64,000 nt of DNA from Eudorina sp. 2006-703-Eu-15 (GCA_003117195.1 BDSI01000027.1:990001-1054000), one strand, 5' to 3'. Positions 10,901 to 25,900 are shown, counted from the first letter of the stretch. Made by a program: numbers and translations. The notes: generated by a model not told the origin, from the sequence alone.

Positions 10901-13900
10901 TGCTGGCTGTTGTCCCCTTCACCCACCAGTCGTACGGTGACCTCAGTCAGCCGGCCGATGTCCGAGCCAAGGATCTTGAAGACATCCTCCTTGTCCCGCT
11001 CGAAGTTATTGGCTACAGGTTACGATAGGCAGAGGGCGTTAGGGAAACGTCAACGTACGGACTCATCAGCGAATCGACACATATGGCCCTCGAATCCCGG
11101 CTCCCTCCCCGCGACGTGATTCGGCGGGTCTGGTCTCTGGTGCGGTTTCCAGGAGAGTCAATCCTGGCGCGCTGGTAACCTGGTGTGTTGGCCGGTATGG
11201 CTGCTCGAACCCCCTGCGGGTGATGGAGGATAAGTGCGCAGTCCGTGGTAGGTGGTGATGAAATGAGGCGCCTACGAGCTACCGTATCTGGGCCCGTTGG
11301 AACGCCCGGTCGGGACTCAGGGTCCACCTTGCGACGGTTACAATTTGGCCCTGTGTAATCCCGCGCCGGCCCATTTGCAAGGCGTATATCATTATGCATG
11401 TTTGCAAGGTGTGTTCCCCCGCTGCATTTGCCCGCGACGGTCTGCCCCTCATCCACACCCGAGTTCTCCAGGCGAGTTTCGCCCATGGCGCCCTTTTCGC
11501 CCTTGAGCTGCAAGTACACATCGCCGTCTGTGCCGGCACCGCGCACGTTCGATGTGAAGACATGCACTTCATACTCGACCGTGTTGTCAGCCTGGTGCAA
11601 TGGGGTCCACGCGGGTAAGCAGGTCAGGAGCGGCGGGTCAGCATCGCATTGGCATGGCGCTAGACAGTTTGTGTGGAAGCCGCTGCAATCGTGCGGGCGG
11701 GTGCACTCCCGCTGACACCATAAGCCTGCCAACACCCGGTAGTTGGACTCGCCCACGTTCGGAAGCCCACGTTCGGAAGCGAACCCTCAAGCGGCCAAAA
11801 ATCGAAGAACTTGCCCTACGATGTACGAGTTGGTGTACCGCACCCGCGCTCCGTCTTACCTTTGCCTGCGCGTCGGCGTACAGCGTCTGCGCCCATCCCT
11901 TCTTTGCATCCAGCCAGTCACCGTACATGAACTTGACGGACTCGCCAGTCGTTGAGTTGGTGACAGTGAGGTGGGCAAGGTGCCATGCAGCGCCCAGGCC
12001 TGTGCCGCTGCTGACCACCTGGCAGCTCTGGATCTTGCCGATGTCCGGCGCCTGTCGGCACAAAAATGCAATGATTGCAGAGGTTTTAACGGTGGTCGGA
12101 AACCACCAAGAGTGCTGTTCCCAAGCAACGACAGTACCGGTAACTGCGGTACAGAGATTTCCGCGACGCGCGACCGACCGTGAAGAAGAAGGTGTCGAGT
12201 TGGCCGCGCTCAAAGTCATTCGCCGACGACTCCAGGGGACGTGTACCCGTGTCGCCTTTGCTTCCAAACACGATGATGGTGACGTCACTATCCGTGCCCG
12301 CGCCCCGCACGTCGCTGGTCTGAACCTCCACCCGGTAGGTGTGGAGCGTGTGGCCCGGCACGCCTGCAGGGGTGTGCACCATGGGGGACACGCAGACAAT
12401 CGCCAGACATTCTGATGGTTCGGATGGCCGATCACGTAGATGGGGCACCTTACCAGCCTTTGGTTACTTAGATGGGGCGCCCACAGCGAATACACATACA
12501 GCGGCACGAACCGTAACAATCTTAATTTGCTGTTAGCAGCTTGAGCTTAAGTCGGTACTGTATGCCCTATGGTTGCTCAAGTGCGCAGCGCATTCACTGC
12601 AACGCCGGAAATCTGCTAGGGGCTACTGTCAGCGGCCCCCGCACCTGCCAGCAGCTCCTTGCGGCAGCTTTTCAATCCCTGCTCTTTCGTCTTTCGGAGC
12701 CAGTCGTTGCATGGGAAGAAGTACGATTTCTGAGTTGCACCACTGAAGACTTCGACCTGCATGTTGCATAAGCATGGCCGGACAAAGGGAGCTCTGATTT
12801 GACAACGCTGTCCACCAACGGCTTTGTTGCTTGCGATCTTGTTGCTGCCTTTATACAGGACAACTTGGGAGATTCAATTTGTTCTTTCCCTCTCCAAGAC
12901 CAACTCCGCCCAGGCACCCACCTGCTGCAAGTGCCAGTCGGCCCCGAGGCCGCTGTTATCGTGCCAGATGATAACCTTCTGCAGTTCCCCCACGTTGGTC
13001 GCCTTAATGATGAAGTTGTCCACCTGCCCGCGCTCGAAGTTATTGGCGGCAGTCTCCAGCCGCGTCTGCCCCACGGTTCCCTGGTCGCCGTGCATCTCGA
13101 TGAAGACGTTGGCGTCCGTCCCGGCCCCCCTGACACGGCCAAACGAACGGAGCTCGGCATCATGCCGAGTGAATGCAGCATACGCGGGGATAAGGTGCAT
13201 CCAGCCCCTTCTCGTACCACCGGCGCCAATCCGCCTTTGGTTACGGCGGCTACCGTGGCCTGCCCACACTCGAAGGCTATGTCATCGATATCTGTGTAAA
13301 TGCACTGTGGGGTCACTAGGGGCCGAGCCCGATGTTGACGCCGGAAGGATGATTACACGCCATGCTACCCTTGCAGCCGTATGACATCCATGGGAGCGAG
13401 GCCCAGAATCAGATGCGCTCATACACCCCTGCGAAATCACGAACACCGGATAATTGATTCCCTGCACCTGGTCACACCACTGTTTACCTTATGTCGGATG
13501 TGTAGGTGGTGATGCGGTATTCCACCAGGTCGGTGGTAGCACTGCCCAGGCCGTCGCGGTTAATGTAGTGGTCCAGGCCATTCTTTTCGTCAATCCAGCC
13601 ACGGAAAGGAAACGAGTACTGGTCGTTGGTGGCGGAGCTAATTACCTCCACGGAGTCCAGATGCCAGGCGGCACCGAGGCCGGTGCCGCTGCTGCGAATG
13701 CGGATGCGCTCGACCTCACCCACGTCGGGACCCGTCAGAATGAATGTGTCGGTCTGCACGGCAGGGGCCAGCCCAGGGGTTGAGTACGGTAAACGCCTCT
13801 CCAAGCCTGCCTACGTCAACGGTTGCATAATGCAGGCCTCAAGCAACTTGGACGCGTGTGAAAGAAGATCGGCATGTTCAGATCAGAGCCGCGCCCAGAT

Positions 13901-16900
13901 GCCGCTTGTTGGACCTTGGCACCTGTCGTCAACACGGATTGCTGGTCAGCAACGAACGAGCAGCCGACCTGGTTTCGCTCGAAGTTGTTGGAGCTGTTGT
14001 CCAGAGGGCGCTCGCCAGTGTCGCCCTTGGGCCCATATATTGTGACGAAGACGTCTGAGTCGGTGCCCGCGCCGCGGATATTGGACGTCTTCACCAGCAC
14101 CCGGTAGCTCACAAGGCTGGCACCTCCCGCTCCGATCAGGAGCGTGCGCTTACAGCCGTCCACGCCCTTTTCCTTGCTGACCTCGAGCCAGTCATTGCAG
14201 GGGAACACAAACCGCCGCTGCAAGATAGGGTGAAACACCTCCACCTGCTGAAGGTGCCAGGCCGAGCCGACACCTGGGGTCGCGACGCGGTGACGGAATG
14301 GAAGGGACAGACAAGGAGGACTTGCCGTACCACCCCGCCAAAGGCTGATGGGTGCCAGGGTCACGCAGTACGGGGAGTCTATCTGGCATCTGCATGTTAC
14401 AGAAGCAGTGCTGGGTAACCTACGCACATGGCAGTGGATTACCGACTGAAATTGCTCCGACCAATTCACAATCTGCCATCTTAAGCAAGGCAGTGCGTCG
14501 TGTGTGAGCGGAAACGGACGTGCGGATGCTTGACTAGGCCAGAAACGGCCAACAGCAAATTTGCCGCTTTTTCCCCTTTGCCAATGTTGCCCCGCGGGTT
14601 GTCTCTGCTTGTTGGGGTGGATACACTGACGGGTCTAAGCGGACGATTTCGGTGACGATCCCTCTCCGCTTTGTGCGAGGGGTTGCTTTGGCGCTCTGCC
14701 GGCGGACCGCCGCCGCCTGGTGGGCGCCGATACGCCCTCTGTGAAATCCGCTGTACAAACAATTTGGTGGATCATGGTGGCTAGACAGTGCGGAGGCGCG
14801 CTGCAAACCAACAAAGCTGGCTAGCTCTTCCACACCAGGACTGGCCCGAGCACGTCCGCTGGAGGCAAAGGTGGTAGGACTTCTGCTATTATCGCTATGA
14901 ACGGTTCGGAGGATGGGCCTTCGACGTCAAACCTGGGGCACCCCTCAAAAAGGCACAACACTGACCTGTATTGTCGTGGCCGATGACGATCTGCTTCAAC
15001 TCCCCGACGTCAGTACCCGCCACCACAAACTCGTCCTTGCGGCCGCGTTCGAAATCTGAGGGCGGTGTGGAACAGCAACGGCATAGGCAATCACCAATCC
15101 CAGTATCCCACAGACCAAAGTCCTGCGCCGTATGAGCACGGCAAGGCCTACTCGGCGCACTGAAAACATCCGCGGCTGGACCACTTGGCCTCATTGCGGC
15201 TTAGCACGTGAGGGACTTACTGTTGGTATTGTTGTCCAGCGTGGTTTTCCCCACAAAGGCTTTGTCGCCGTGCAGCTCGATAAACACGTTGGCGTCCGTG
15301 CCCGCTCCCCTACAAGAACATGCAGGGGAACAACCGGAGGGAGCGTTTCAGAGCACGCAACCGCGGATGCTTGGAACGTATGCATGGAGAGGGAGGGATG
15401 GCGCCACAGGGTCGATAAAGCCGCGTGCAACCGCTATAGCAAAGAAGCTCGCGGCGCATCTTCGCAACATACATATGGACATCTTTGCGGCACTTGAACA
15501 CCCCGAACTTTAATCCAGAACCCACCCCGGTGTTCGAGCTGTTGCCATACCCCACATCCATGAGGCACTCACCGGATATCAGACGTGTACACACTGATCT
15601 GGTACTTGATCAGGTCAGCGTCGGCGGTGGGGTCCGGAATACCATCGCCATCACGGTCCGGATACAGCACGTGCTCCAGCCCGTTCTTCTCATCAATCCA
15701 CTTGGCGAAGGGGAACACCAGCTTCTCGCCCGTGGCGGTGGACTGCACCTCCACTTTGTTCAGGTGCCAGGCGGCCCCCAGCCCCTTGCCGCTGCTGCGA
15801 ATCTTGATCTTTTGCATTGCACCGATGTTGTCGCTGGCAAGGATGAAGTTATCGACCTGGTGCGGGTGGCAAGGAATGTCTTAAGGGCAGAGCGGCGCGT
15901 GTTCTTGAAGCCAACCATGTGTCACACGAGGCCGCCCAGAGATGGCGGCGCTACGGCAGGCGGTGGCAGCAGTGGGCGCCGGTGGAGATTTCTAGGGCTT
16001 GGCAATGTGCCCAATGCGTTTCCGCTGTACACGTGCCCTACACATGTGCAAGCATCCGCGAGCACGGTACAGCGCGTTGTTAGGCACTCACGCGTTAAGC
16101 AGTCCACGCCGAAGTCCTGGGCTGCATGCGCTCAAGGCAAGGGCTCCAACCATAGCACGTGCGCGAACCGTGCCGTGGTGCAGCAGGGTGGCTTGCCGCG
16201 CGGATCACATCATGCGCTGGCACATACGATAAGAGGCCCCAGCCGTCGCTCAAGACCCAAGATTTGGCTGCACAAAACATGAAGCTACATATATCAGTGT
16301 CTGTCTGGGTGTCTGTCTGGGTGGGGTCTGTCTGTCTGGGTGGGGTCATTGCCCGGTGTGTTTTTTGTTTGCGGCGTTGAGGTGTGAAGGCGCTTGCCGC
16401 CTTGGCGGTGGGGCCTGCTGGGGCTTGCCCTGGTATACATCGTTGATCCCGTTGGGGTCCGCTGTAACGTTCATTCATCCATGTATCATATGTGCTCCCC
16501 GCGGCTCACCTGGTTTCGCTCGAAATTGTTTTGGCTGTTGTCCAGCAGCCGCTCTCCGGTGTCGCCTTTCTCGCCGTAGACGGTGATGAAGACGTCCGAG
16601 TCCGTTCCCGCCCCGCGTATGTCCGAGGTGTACACCGTCACCTGGTGCACGCGCAATATTACAGCCCAGCAGATGCGGGGGGTCAGAGTGCGACAGGGCA
16701 TGGCGCGAACCAAGCGCAATCGACAGCAACGGGGACACAAACCGGAATACAGCATGCCCTGTGCTTATCCCAAACAAATGACGGCTTGCTCCGGTCGCTC
16801 TCAGTCAAGAATTCATACCATGACGCTTGGCAATTACGGCACCTTTCTGCGTCCCTTTCCTATGTTTCACCCTATGACAAGCCAGGCCACCAGGCAATGA

Positions 16901-19900
16901 GCGGGTGGCCACGTACCTTGTAGTTTGTGGGGCCCTTTTGATCGGGGTGACCCGCCAGCAGTTCTTTGCGCAGGCCGCTCTCGTCATCGCCAACCTTGCG
17001 TAGCCAGTCGTTGCAGGGGAAGAAGTAGGTCTTGTTGGTGGCAGGGTTGGTCACCTCCACCTGCTCCAGGTGCCAGTCAGAGCCGATGCCGGAGTTGTCG
17101 TGACGGATCACAATCCGCTGCAGGTTGCCCACATCGGAGCCCCGGATCTTGAATGTGTCAGAGCGACCGCGCTCAAAGTTATTAGCTGCAGGTGGGTGGC
17201 ACATGTTTTGACCCGCCGGTAAGCTAGATGATGGACGCACGAGCGAGACCTCCCACCCTAAGCTGCTGATATAGGAGCCAAACCTATTACCCCAACCAAA
17301 AGAGGCGCACAGTGGGGAAAACCTAATGCACTGCCAAGTTGCACTCAAACTTAATACAGGCCACTCTGATACACTGTGGTCGCGTTGCTGCCCGTCACAT
17401 ATACGGTGCGGCCAAGCATGCGCTGACTTACCGTTATTGTCAAGGCGCGTTTCACCCATGGACCCTTTGTCGCCGTGCATTTCGATGAAGACGTTGGCAT
17501 CCGTTCCGGCGCCCCTGGCAAATGTCAAACGGAGCCCAAGGAAGGAACACCATTCACGGTCCTCAGGCGACGAGGCATTAGTTGGCTTTCCCCCTGCTCC
17601 GGTAAGTACGGAGTACCGTCACGCGGTCCACGCAAGGATCAGATGGGTTGCCGCGTACAAGGGACCTCGCCCCGGTCCGAAGAGCGCCAGCGCTCCTGCC
17701 CCGCCCCACCTGATGTCCGATGTGTGTGTCGTGATGGTGTACTCCACGATGGGTCCGCCCACCAGCGCGTCGCCCTTGCCGTCGCCATCGCGGTCCGGTG
17801 TAAGCAGCTGTGAGAGGCCGTGCTCCTTGTCAATCCAGTTGTGATAGGGGAACACGGCCTGCTCGCCCGTGTTAGTGTTCACGATCTCCACCTTGGCCAG
17901 GTGCCAGGCCGCGCCGAAGCCCGAGTTGTTATGGCCGATGCGCAGCGACTGGAAGCGGCCCACGTCGGGCGCCTGGATGAAGAACGTGTCCACCTGGAAA
18001 GGATACCCAAGGGCTCGACCATTAATCAACAATCCAGGCATAAATACCCCTAAATGTGTTTTGCGAGGTAAACCTGCCTTGACCAACCCGAAAGCAGTAT
18101 CATAGTCGTAGTCGTTTATGCGAAACCATGGAGCTTCCGCTTGTACTGATTTTGGACAAGAACAACGAGACAGGTCGGCCAAGACATGCGCCAAACAAGC
18201 ACGCTATGGCAGTTTACCGTACAAGCTAGTGGCACGCAAGCCACCCAGCCCTCTAATGGACTCACTGCGCACCTGGTTTCGTTCAAAGTTGTTGGTGCTG
18301 TTGTCCAGCTTACGCTCGCCCGTATCGCCTTTCTCGCCGAAAAGCTGCATCGTGACGTCCGCGTCCGTGCCCGCGCCCCGCAGGTCGGAGGTGGTGACCA
18401 CCACCCTGTAGGTGCAGATGCCGTTGGTGGGCACCTTGCCCGGTTCCAGCTTGCGCTGGCAGGCGCCCTTGAGCCAATCGTTGCACATCATGAAGTACCG
18501 CTTCTGGAGGCCTGGCGTGGTATCACGCGGCCACAGGCGGTCCGTGGGCATGAGTTAACACGTCAGGCCGCAGCCAAGCGGTTGCGTCGCACGCAGGCGG
18601 GAGCGCCCACGCATGTGTTATCATGGGGGACGATCCACAGCCAGTGTACCGCACACACATTATGTTAACGATTCCAAGATTCCAAGATTGCCTGCACTCC
18701 CGCATTGTAGAAGGCTGTGGGTGCCCTCAGCGGGTGCCCGCAGCTGTGCGTCCGACCGTACGCGCCAACAGCCTGTTCACCGATTCCGCTCAGCCTACCC
18801 GGATGGAAGACCTCCACGGACTGCAGGTGCCAGTCGCCCCCGATGCCCTTGGTGCGATTGTCTTTTTGGATAATAACATGCTGCAGCTCGCCAATGTCCA
18901 CAAAGGACAGCTTGAAGATGTCCTTGCTGCCGCGCTCGAAGTTGTTGGCAGTGGTGTCCAGGGTCATGGCGCTTGTGGAGGCCTACCAGCGGGTGACATG
19001 GTGTTACCTTTTTTAGCAACTCGTGGCGAATGTTGCGCCGTTCAGAATTCCAATTCATCGGCACACCCGCTGTGATGCGTGCGACGTGCAGACTGCTGAT
19101 ACGATATGGTGCGAGGAGGGTAATGGTATTGGGCGGCTGCGGGCCTCACCTTGTCGCCGTGCAGCTCAATAGCGATGTTGTCGTCCGTGCCGGCGCCGCG
19201 GATGTCGGACGTGTAGATAGTCACCTGTGACGACGGGAAAGGCGATGCGGGGTGAGCGGGCGATGCGGGGTGAGCGGGCGAGGGTCCGTCCGTGTCATTC
19301 TTCCCGAGCAGAACTTGATACTGCCATCAATCATGTCATCAGGCAGTTGCCCCGAGTGCGGCCTTGGTTACGTCAAACTACGTGCCCGCCCCCATCCCCT
19401 TGCCTAACCCCGCGACTCACCTCATACTGCAGCAGCTCGCCCAGCGCCCCGTCCACACCCCGGGGCAGCAGCGTCTGCTGCAGTGATGACATATCTTTGG
19501 GGTCCAGCCACTTGCCGCAGGGGAACACGGTAATGCGGTTGCGCACCGTGTCCAGCACTTCAACCTCCGCCAGGTGCCAGGCAGAGCCGAACCCGCTGCC
19601 GTCGCTTGTGACCTGCGCGTTGCGGCAGTACCAGGCGCATCCAGAAAAGGGTTGGCAGTTTAGGACCTGGAGTCCAGGTCCTGGACAGCAACAGGCTCCG
19701 CACTGATGGCCATCTTGCATGGTCCCCGCCACGTCAAGCGCGCGGTCAATCAAGGCACGAGGACTCACCACGACGTGGGTGAGGTCGCCCAAGTCCTTTT
19801 CCTTAATGATGAACGTGTCCTGCGCCCCGCGCTCGAAGTTATTCGCTGCGAGGTTGGGAGGAAGGCCATTGGTCGCATATCCACAGGCGCACAGAGCGAT

Positions 19901-22900
19901 CATTTGTTGTGTGATGGCAGACCTCTGGTAACGATTCATGACCCGTAGCCAGCACGCCGACTGAGACACAAGCGCGACTATGCGGCATGCGGTCGTGAGG
20001 ATATCGTGCCGGGAAGGAAACTGGACTGAATCCACACGGATTACACCGGGTTGGCCGATTACACCAGGCGACACCGCAGGCACGCCATGCGCTTAGGAAT
20101 GCGCATGGCTTTGCTCTGACCGTCACTCATGGCTTCGTCTCACCGCTATTGTCGAGCTTGTGTGTGCCGCTGCTGGTAGGCTGCACCTCCAGCTTGCCAA
20201 ACATGGCCAATGTCACATTCGCGTCCGTACCCGCGCCGCGGATGTCTGACGTCTTGACAACGACCTGCGCCCATGTTAACATAATTCTCCGATGAGGACA
20301 CGCCGATCTAAAGGTCTCTTTACCAGCGCTGCACCAGTTGGACGAGGACGGATGCTCGCGCCCATATACCCGTTGGCATGCATCCGGAGCAGCTAGGGAG
20401 TCCAAGGAGCAAGCATGCACTTCACATGGCAGGCCGTGACGCACCTTGTACGTGTTGTTGCCGCCGGCCCTGCCGGGCACCAGCTGCACCCGCCGCTTGT
20501 CGGCGGTAATCCAGTCGTCGTAATAGAAGAAGGTGCGGACCCTGGTGTTGAGGTGAGTCACCTCGACGCTCTCCAGGCCCCACTGCTGGCCGAACAGGCC
20601 CCCCAGCTTGCCGCCAGCGCTCTGCTGCGTCGCGTACCCAATGTCGATCTTCTGCAGCTCCCCGACCTCCAGGTGCCCCAGGTTAAGCGTGAAGTCATCT
20701 GTCTGCGGTGCATGCCCAACGGCGAGGGTACACCCAACAGTAGTGTCAATGGACAGCAGCTCGTCGGGGGCTCCGAAATTTTTGCGGCCTGCAGCAGCCA
20801 GACTTCCGGGTCACGCGTGGCAAGGCCGTACCTGGTTGCGCTCGAAGTTGTTGGCCCCGGACTCAAGCTTAAGCTCGGCGCTGTTCTTGGTTGCGCCCAT
20901 GAGGATGATGGAGATGTCCTTATCCGTGCCCGCCCCCCGCTTGTCACTGGTGCGCACCGACACCTTGTAGACCTGCTTTCCGCCAGTGGCTGCACGGCGA
21001 AGCACACGGGAAGTGATTGTGGCGGCAGGCGTGCACACGACACGCAAGTGTACAGCGTTCTCATCACTAGGCCAGGAATTCAAACGAAAAACCCAGATCA
21101 GTCAAGAGCTGAGTTCAAGGGACCAATGTCGGCTCCTACCATCCGTGGGCTCTAGGGTGATGGTCAGGGTATTGAGCTTCGCATCCAGCCACTGGTCGGC
21201 CAAGAAGTAGTACGTCTCTTGACGCGCCTGCAGCAGCAATAGGAGCGGCAGCCAGGTTACTGTAACATCCGCTACAGGTGAAATGGCGCCGCGACTCGCT
21301 TACACCTTAGGCTCGCATACGTGCGAGGACATGAAGTAGCCGCCAGGACCGACGAACAAGACCCGTCCAGGAGCACAAACAGGATTTGCACATTCAACCG
21401 ACTAACAGTCTAACACCCAAGGCAAACAGCGTCTCCTGCAGAAGCGGCAGCACGCACCTGATGTATAATCTCCACGTGGTCCAGATGCCAAGCAGCCGCT
21501 AAGCCCTTGTTGTCGTGGCCGATCTGCAGCTTCTTAATGGCGCCCACATCCACGCTCTCCATTATAAATTCGTCTCGTGCGCCCTTCTCGAAGTTGTTGC
21601 GGGAGTTATCCAGCACGAATGTGGGCGTGTTGGCCAGATCGCCCATGATCATGCAGCTCACATTGGCATCTGTGCCGGCCCCGCGGATATCCGACGTGTA
21701 AGTAACGATAGTGTACCTGTCCCATGTGGGATGGGTGATGGCGACCATGGTACGACAGAGAACGGCAACTCAGTCGCCGTAAAGATATGGGGGGGTACTG
21801 CGCCCGTTTCAAAAGGGCGCTCAAAAGCAAGTAGGCGCCGCGCTTTCCCAGGGACGGGAAGGTATGCGTCAACACGCCTCGCCACATTAGGTTACCTGCA
21901 CAGCTTCTGGGGATCGCCATCCGAGGGGAAGAGCTCGACCTCCGTCTTGTACGGCGGGTCGTCACGCGACAACCAGTCGTTGTAGTAAAAGGAACACTGC
22001 TGGCCTGTGTTTACCAACAAGACGTCGACCTACGACCGTCCGGCGAAATGGTGCGTCAGGAAAGCAGCAGCGAGGAGTAGGATGCACCCGGCAGGACGCA
22101 CTAGGCACATGCAATGAAGTACAAGTGAGGCCCTCCTAGCATCCCAATGTAGCCCAGACAGTACGCGAAAAACGCCCACCTTGTTAAGGTGCCACGCGGC
22201 ACCAGCGCCCGAGTTGTCGTGCCCGATCAGAATACGCTTGATGATTCCCACATTGGGCAGGCTAGGGAAACTGAACACGTCGACGGCCGCGCGCTCGAAG
22301 TTGTTCTTCGAGTTGTTGAGCGACACACGCCCGGTCGTGGTTGGCTTGCCCTCCCTGGGGACATCGCCGATGCAAACATTGTGAGGCCGACCACTTGCGC
22401 GTAAGCGTACGAAAAGCACAGCTTCCGAGGTCCTAGAGCACGCCAAGAACCACGGCACACATTACCATCCAGGACTTGAAATAAAACGCATTGCTCACTG
22501 AACACACCGATCTCCAAGCCTATCTGGCACTCGGCCATCAACGCACCCAGTCCACCTAGCTTACATCTCTCCGTGGACCTCGATGAACACGTTGGCGTCG
22601 GTGCCACCAAACTTGATGTCGGACGTGTACACGGAGATTTTGTACTGCGCCTTGGCGGCCAGGGCATCTTTGGGCGCCACCGGCAGCACTCGTTCAATGG
22701 CCTGATCGCCCTCCTTCTTGTCGAACCATTTGCCGCACGGAAAGAAATAGCTCACCCCGGTGGCGTCATCCATCACCTCCACGTAGTCCAGGTGCCAGCC
22801 TGCGCGGGACGACGGACATCCAAGGGCGACGCAGCAACGCATGAGAGTACATGTCCAGGCAGGAGTACATGTCCAGGCAGGAGCGACACACGCTCAGGGC

Positions 22901-25900
22901 GCCCTGACAATGAGGAGCAACGAAGCAATAGAAATGGGGGTGTCACCGTGCGGTCCACGCCAACGCCATACCTGGCGCCATGCCTGAGTTGTCGTGGCCA
23001 ATCCGGATTTTTGTCAGGTTGCCGCAGTTGCGGTACCGCTTCAACATGAACTTATCCGCGGCAGCCCGCTCGAAGTTGTTGGCGCTGTTGTCCAGCGTCA
23101 CCCGTTTGCCCGTAACCTGCCAACAAGGCGGGGGCCGAAGACGCACTTACGCGGAGGACTTCCCTGCGGAGGCGGCCGCTTGTGTTGCACCACCTGACTG
23201 GATCAGGGTTGACTGGATGCAGTAACAACAGCAACACCCAATGGGGCCAGGGATTCTACTTTCAAGGACATGGCAACGCTCCCTGCATTCGGGGAAGTGT
23301 TCGCCAATTTCTGGGAGCCTGCCATGGGTAGAACGGGGTTTTGAAAGTGGCACCGAGCTGACCATGAGCATCAGGCGCATACCTCCTTGCCGGCGTTCTC
23401 GCCGGTGATCTCTAGATACACCATGGCGTCGGTGCCCGCGCCGCGCAAATCGGATGTGACCACAGTGACCGTGTAGTCGGTGTTTTCTCCGCCAATCTCT
23501 GCCATCTTTAGGCGCCGCCTGATCAGGCCGTCCTCCTCGCCCTTGTCGAACCACCTACACGCAGCGGTCGCACAGTACACGCGTCGATGCGCGACACAAA
23601 AGACCAAACTTCCCCCAACACGGCGCGGCTGATCACAGATCACTTTGAGCCTCAAAACGAAAAGCAATATGGGTAGATGCGTCACAGGCAAACAGGGAGA
23701 GACGGACGGCGTGCGCACCGGTCGCAGGGGTACACGAAGCGCGTTTTGGCAGTCTGGTCCTCCACGACGACCTTGGCGCAATGCCAGCCGGCCATGAGGC
23801 CCGAGTTGTCGTGGCCAATTTCAATCTCCGGGATGGAGCCCAGGTCAGGGAACTCAAAGAAGAACACGTCCTCCGCGTTGCGCTCGAAGTTGTTCTTAGA
23901 GTTCTCCAGCTTGATCTGTTACCGTGGAAGGGGCCAAGGCCAACAGAATAAATTATCGCCACCCGAATGACGCAGGCAGGCAGACAAGGCAGGCTGCCAG
24001 ATGCATTACTGCCCGTTGCAGGATGACTGCCCTCAGCTTCAGCTGCGCGAGACATGGCGACTGGGCCAAACTTGCTTATGTTAAACATTGGATCGCGCAC
24101 AGGCATAGGATGCGTTCCCGGCCAAGAGCCCGCAGGCGCGGCACCCTGCCTATTCCCCAACGGTTCGGGTCTTACATTGCTGACAGTCGCATTGGTCCCG
24201 AACAGCGAAATGTCGACGTTTGCATCGGTGCCCGCGCCGCGAAGATCAGATGTGAACACCTGCGTTTGAACAACGGTGCGCACAAGGTTTGGCGCCAACG
24301 CTAGCATACCCTTTGAACCCGCCTTGACACTGCCACAAGGTCGCCATAGTAACGACAAGAACACCACCCGCTGCCTGACCTCTCCATCGCATCGCAATAC
24401 ACGAGCCTGATGTACAACACGGCGGCGGAAGGAACTGCCACCCACCGTGATCTGATACTTGCGTGGCAGGGGGATGTCCTTGGCACCCACAGGGTACAGG
24501 ACCACGTATGTCTGGCGGTCGCCCTCGTCCTCAGCAAGCCACCTACGTCAAAAGCCCCGCGCAAGGACTTCAATTCAGCTTCCAAGACGCACACTGCACG
24601 AAGGACGATGACCCCTTCGCCGCTCATACCTGTTAGCCACGAACTGGATGTCAGGCACGCTGGGTGCGGACAGCACCACCTCTTGCAGGTGCCAGCTGGG
24701 CCCAAAGCCGCCGTTGTCGTGGCCGATGCGGATGTACTTGATCTCGCCCACAGCCGCTTCCACCTCGAAGGTGTCCACAGCGCCGCGCTCAAAGTTGTTG
24801 GCGCTGTTCTCCAGCTTGAAGGGCGCGCTCTGGTACTTTTTCCCGTTGTGCTCCCCGAAGAGCTGCAGCGTCACGTTGGCGTCCGTACCTGAGGGTCACC
24901 GTTTACCGTCACATCTTTGAATCGTTGCAGGCAGCGGCACGGGCGTGTCGCATTCATGAGGGCTTCGCGAGCAGTAATCAGCAACGGTAAACATGGCTTA
25001 CCGGAGGCCATGGCCAGCAATTTGTTATTTTAGGCCTTGCCCAAAATGCGGTTTGTGGCGCAAGGTGAGACAGACATGCTTGGGAAAGGCGGTGATTTCG
25101 GTTGGCTGGTTCTCCTGTCGGGTCGCTAGTTATGTACGGCACTCGGCCGCGCGGGTGTTGGACCGTTGCCTCTTGTTAGACATTGCTTTCCGCCTTCGCA
25201 GACTTATAAAATAGTAGTGGTATTACTTCTGGTACAGTAACGGGCCGTTGATCGGGCGCCGCCTAGCAACAGAGACAGCGGCCTGCAGACCCGCGAGTTG
25301 TTTGTTTCCCGCCCGCCCCCCCTCGTTCTTCGCGTCGCGTGTGCGGTTTTGGACCGTGCGATAGGTGTCTGTCCTTGAGGTTTGTGCGCCTTAGGTTAGG
25401 CCGGTCCCGGTGCGGGGGAGGTTTTGCCTTGACTCTGGTTCCCTTTTGCCTCCCCCTACACCAGCCCGGGTCCGATCTCCCTCGAGGGAATCAGAGGTGG
25501 CGCACGTGTCTGTTGGCCGGCCGGTGGGTTTGTCGGTGCGTTGTCTGTGGGTGGGTTTTGGCCTTCCGTGGCTTCTCCTGCGCACCTTCGGAGGAGCGTT
25601 GTTCTTGCCTCGCTTGGGGGGTGTGCTGTGCCTCAGGCTAGGCAGTAGTTGAGAGCCTTAGGCGGCAGAGCGTAGATTGCCGCGCACGTGCCAGCAGAGA
25701 GAGAAAGGTTAGTAGCGCTGAAATAGAGCGCTCAGCTGGCGTGCGGTCTCGGCGGCGTGTTCCTTTACCCCCTTTTCTTGTTCACCTCCTAAGCTAGGGC
25801 GAGGCTGGGCGGTTGGATGCGGTTGAGGCTTAGGGTCCCGTACAGACGATACACGAATGAGTGTACGTGTGATCGGGGTGGTGTAATTGGGGTTCGGGGT

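Noticed and set aside
22846..22881. CRISPR-like repeats
   Set aside because: The two 18-bp copies are directly adjacent with no spacers, in a eukaryotic intron; the same holds for the other short tandem repeats.
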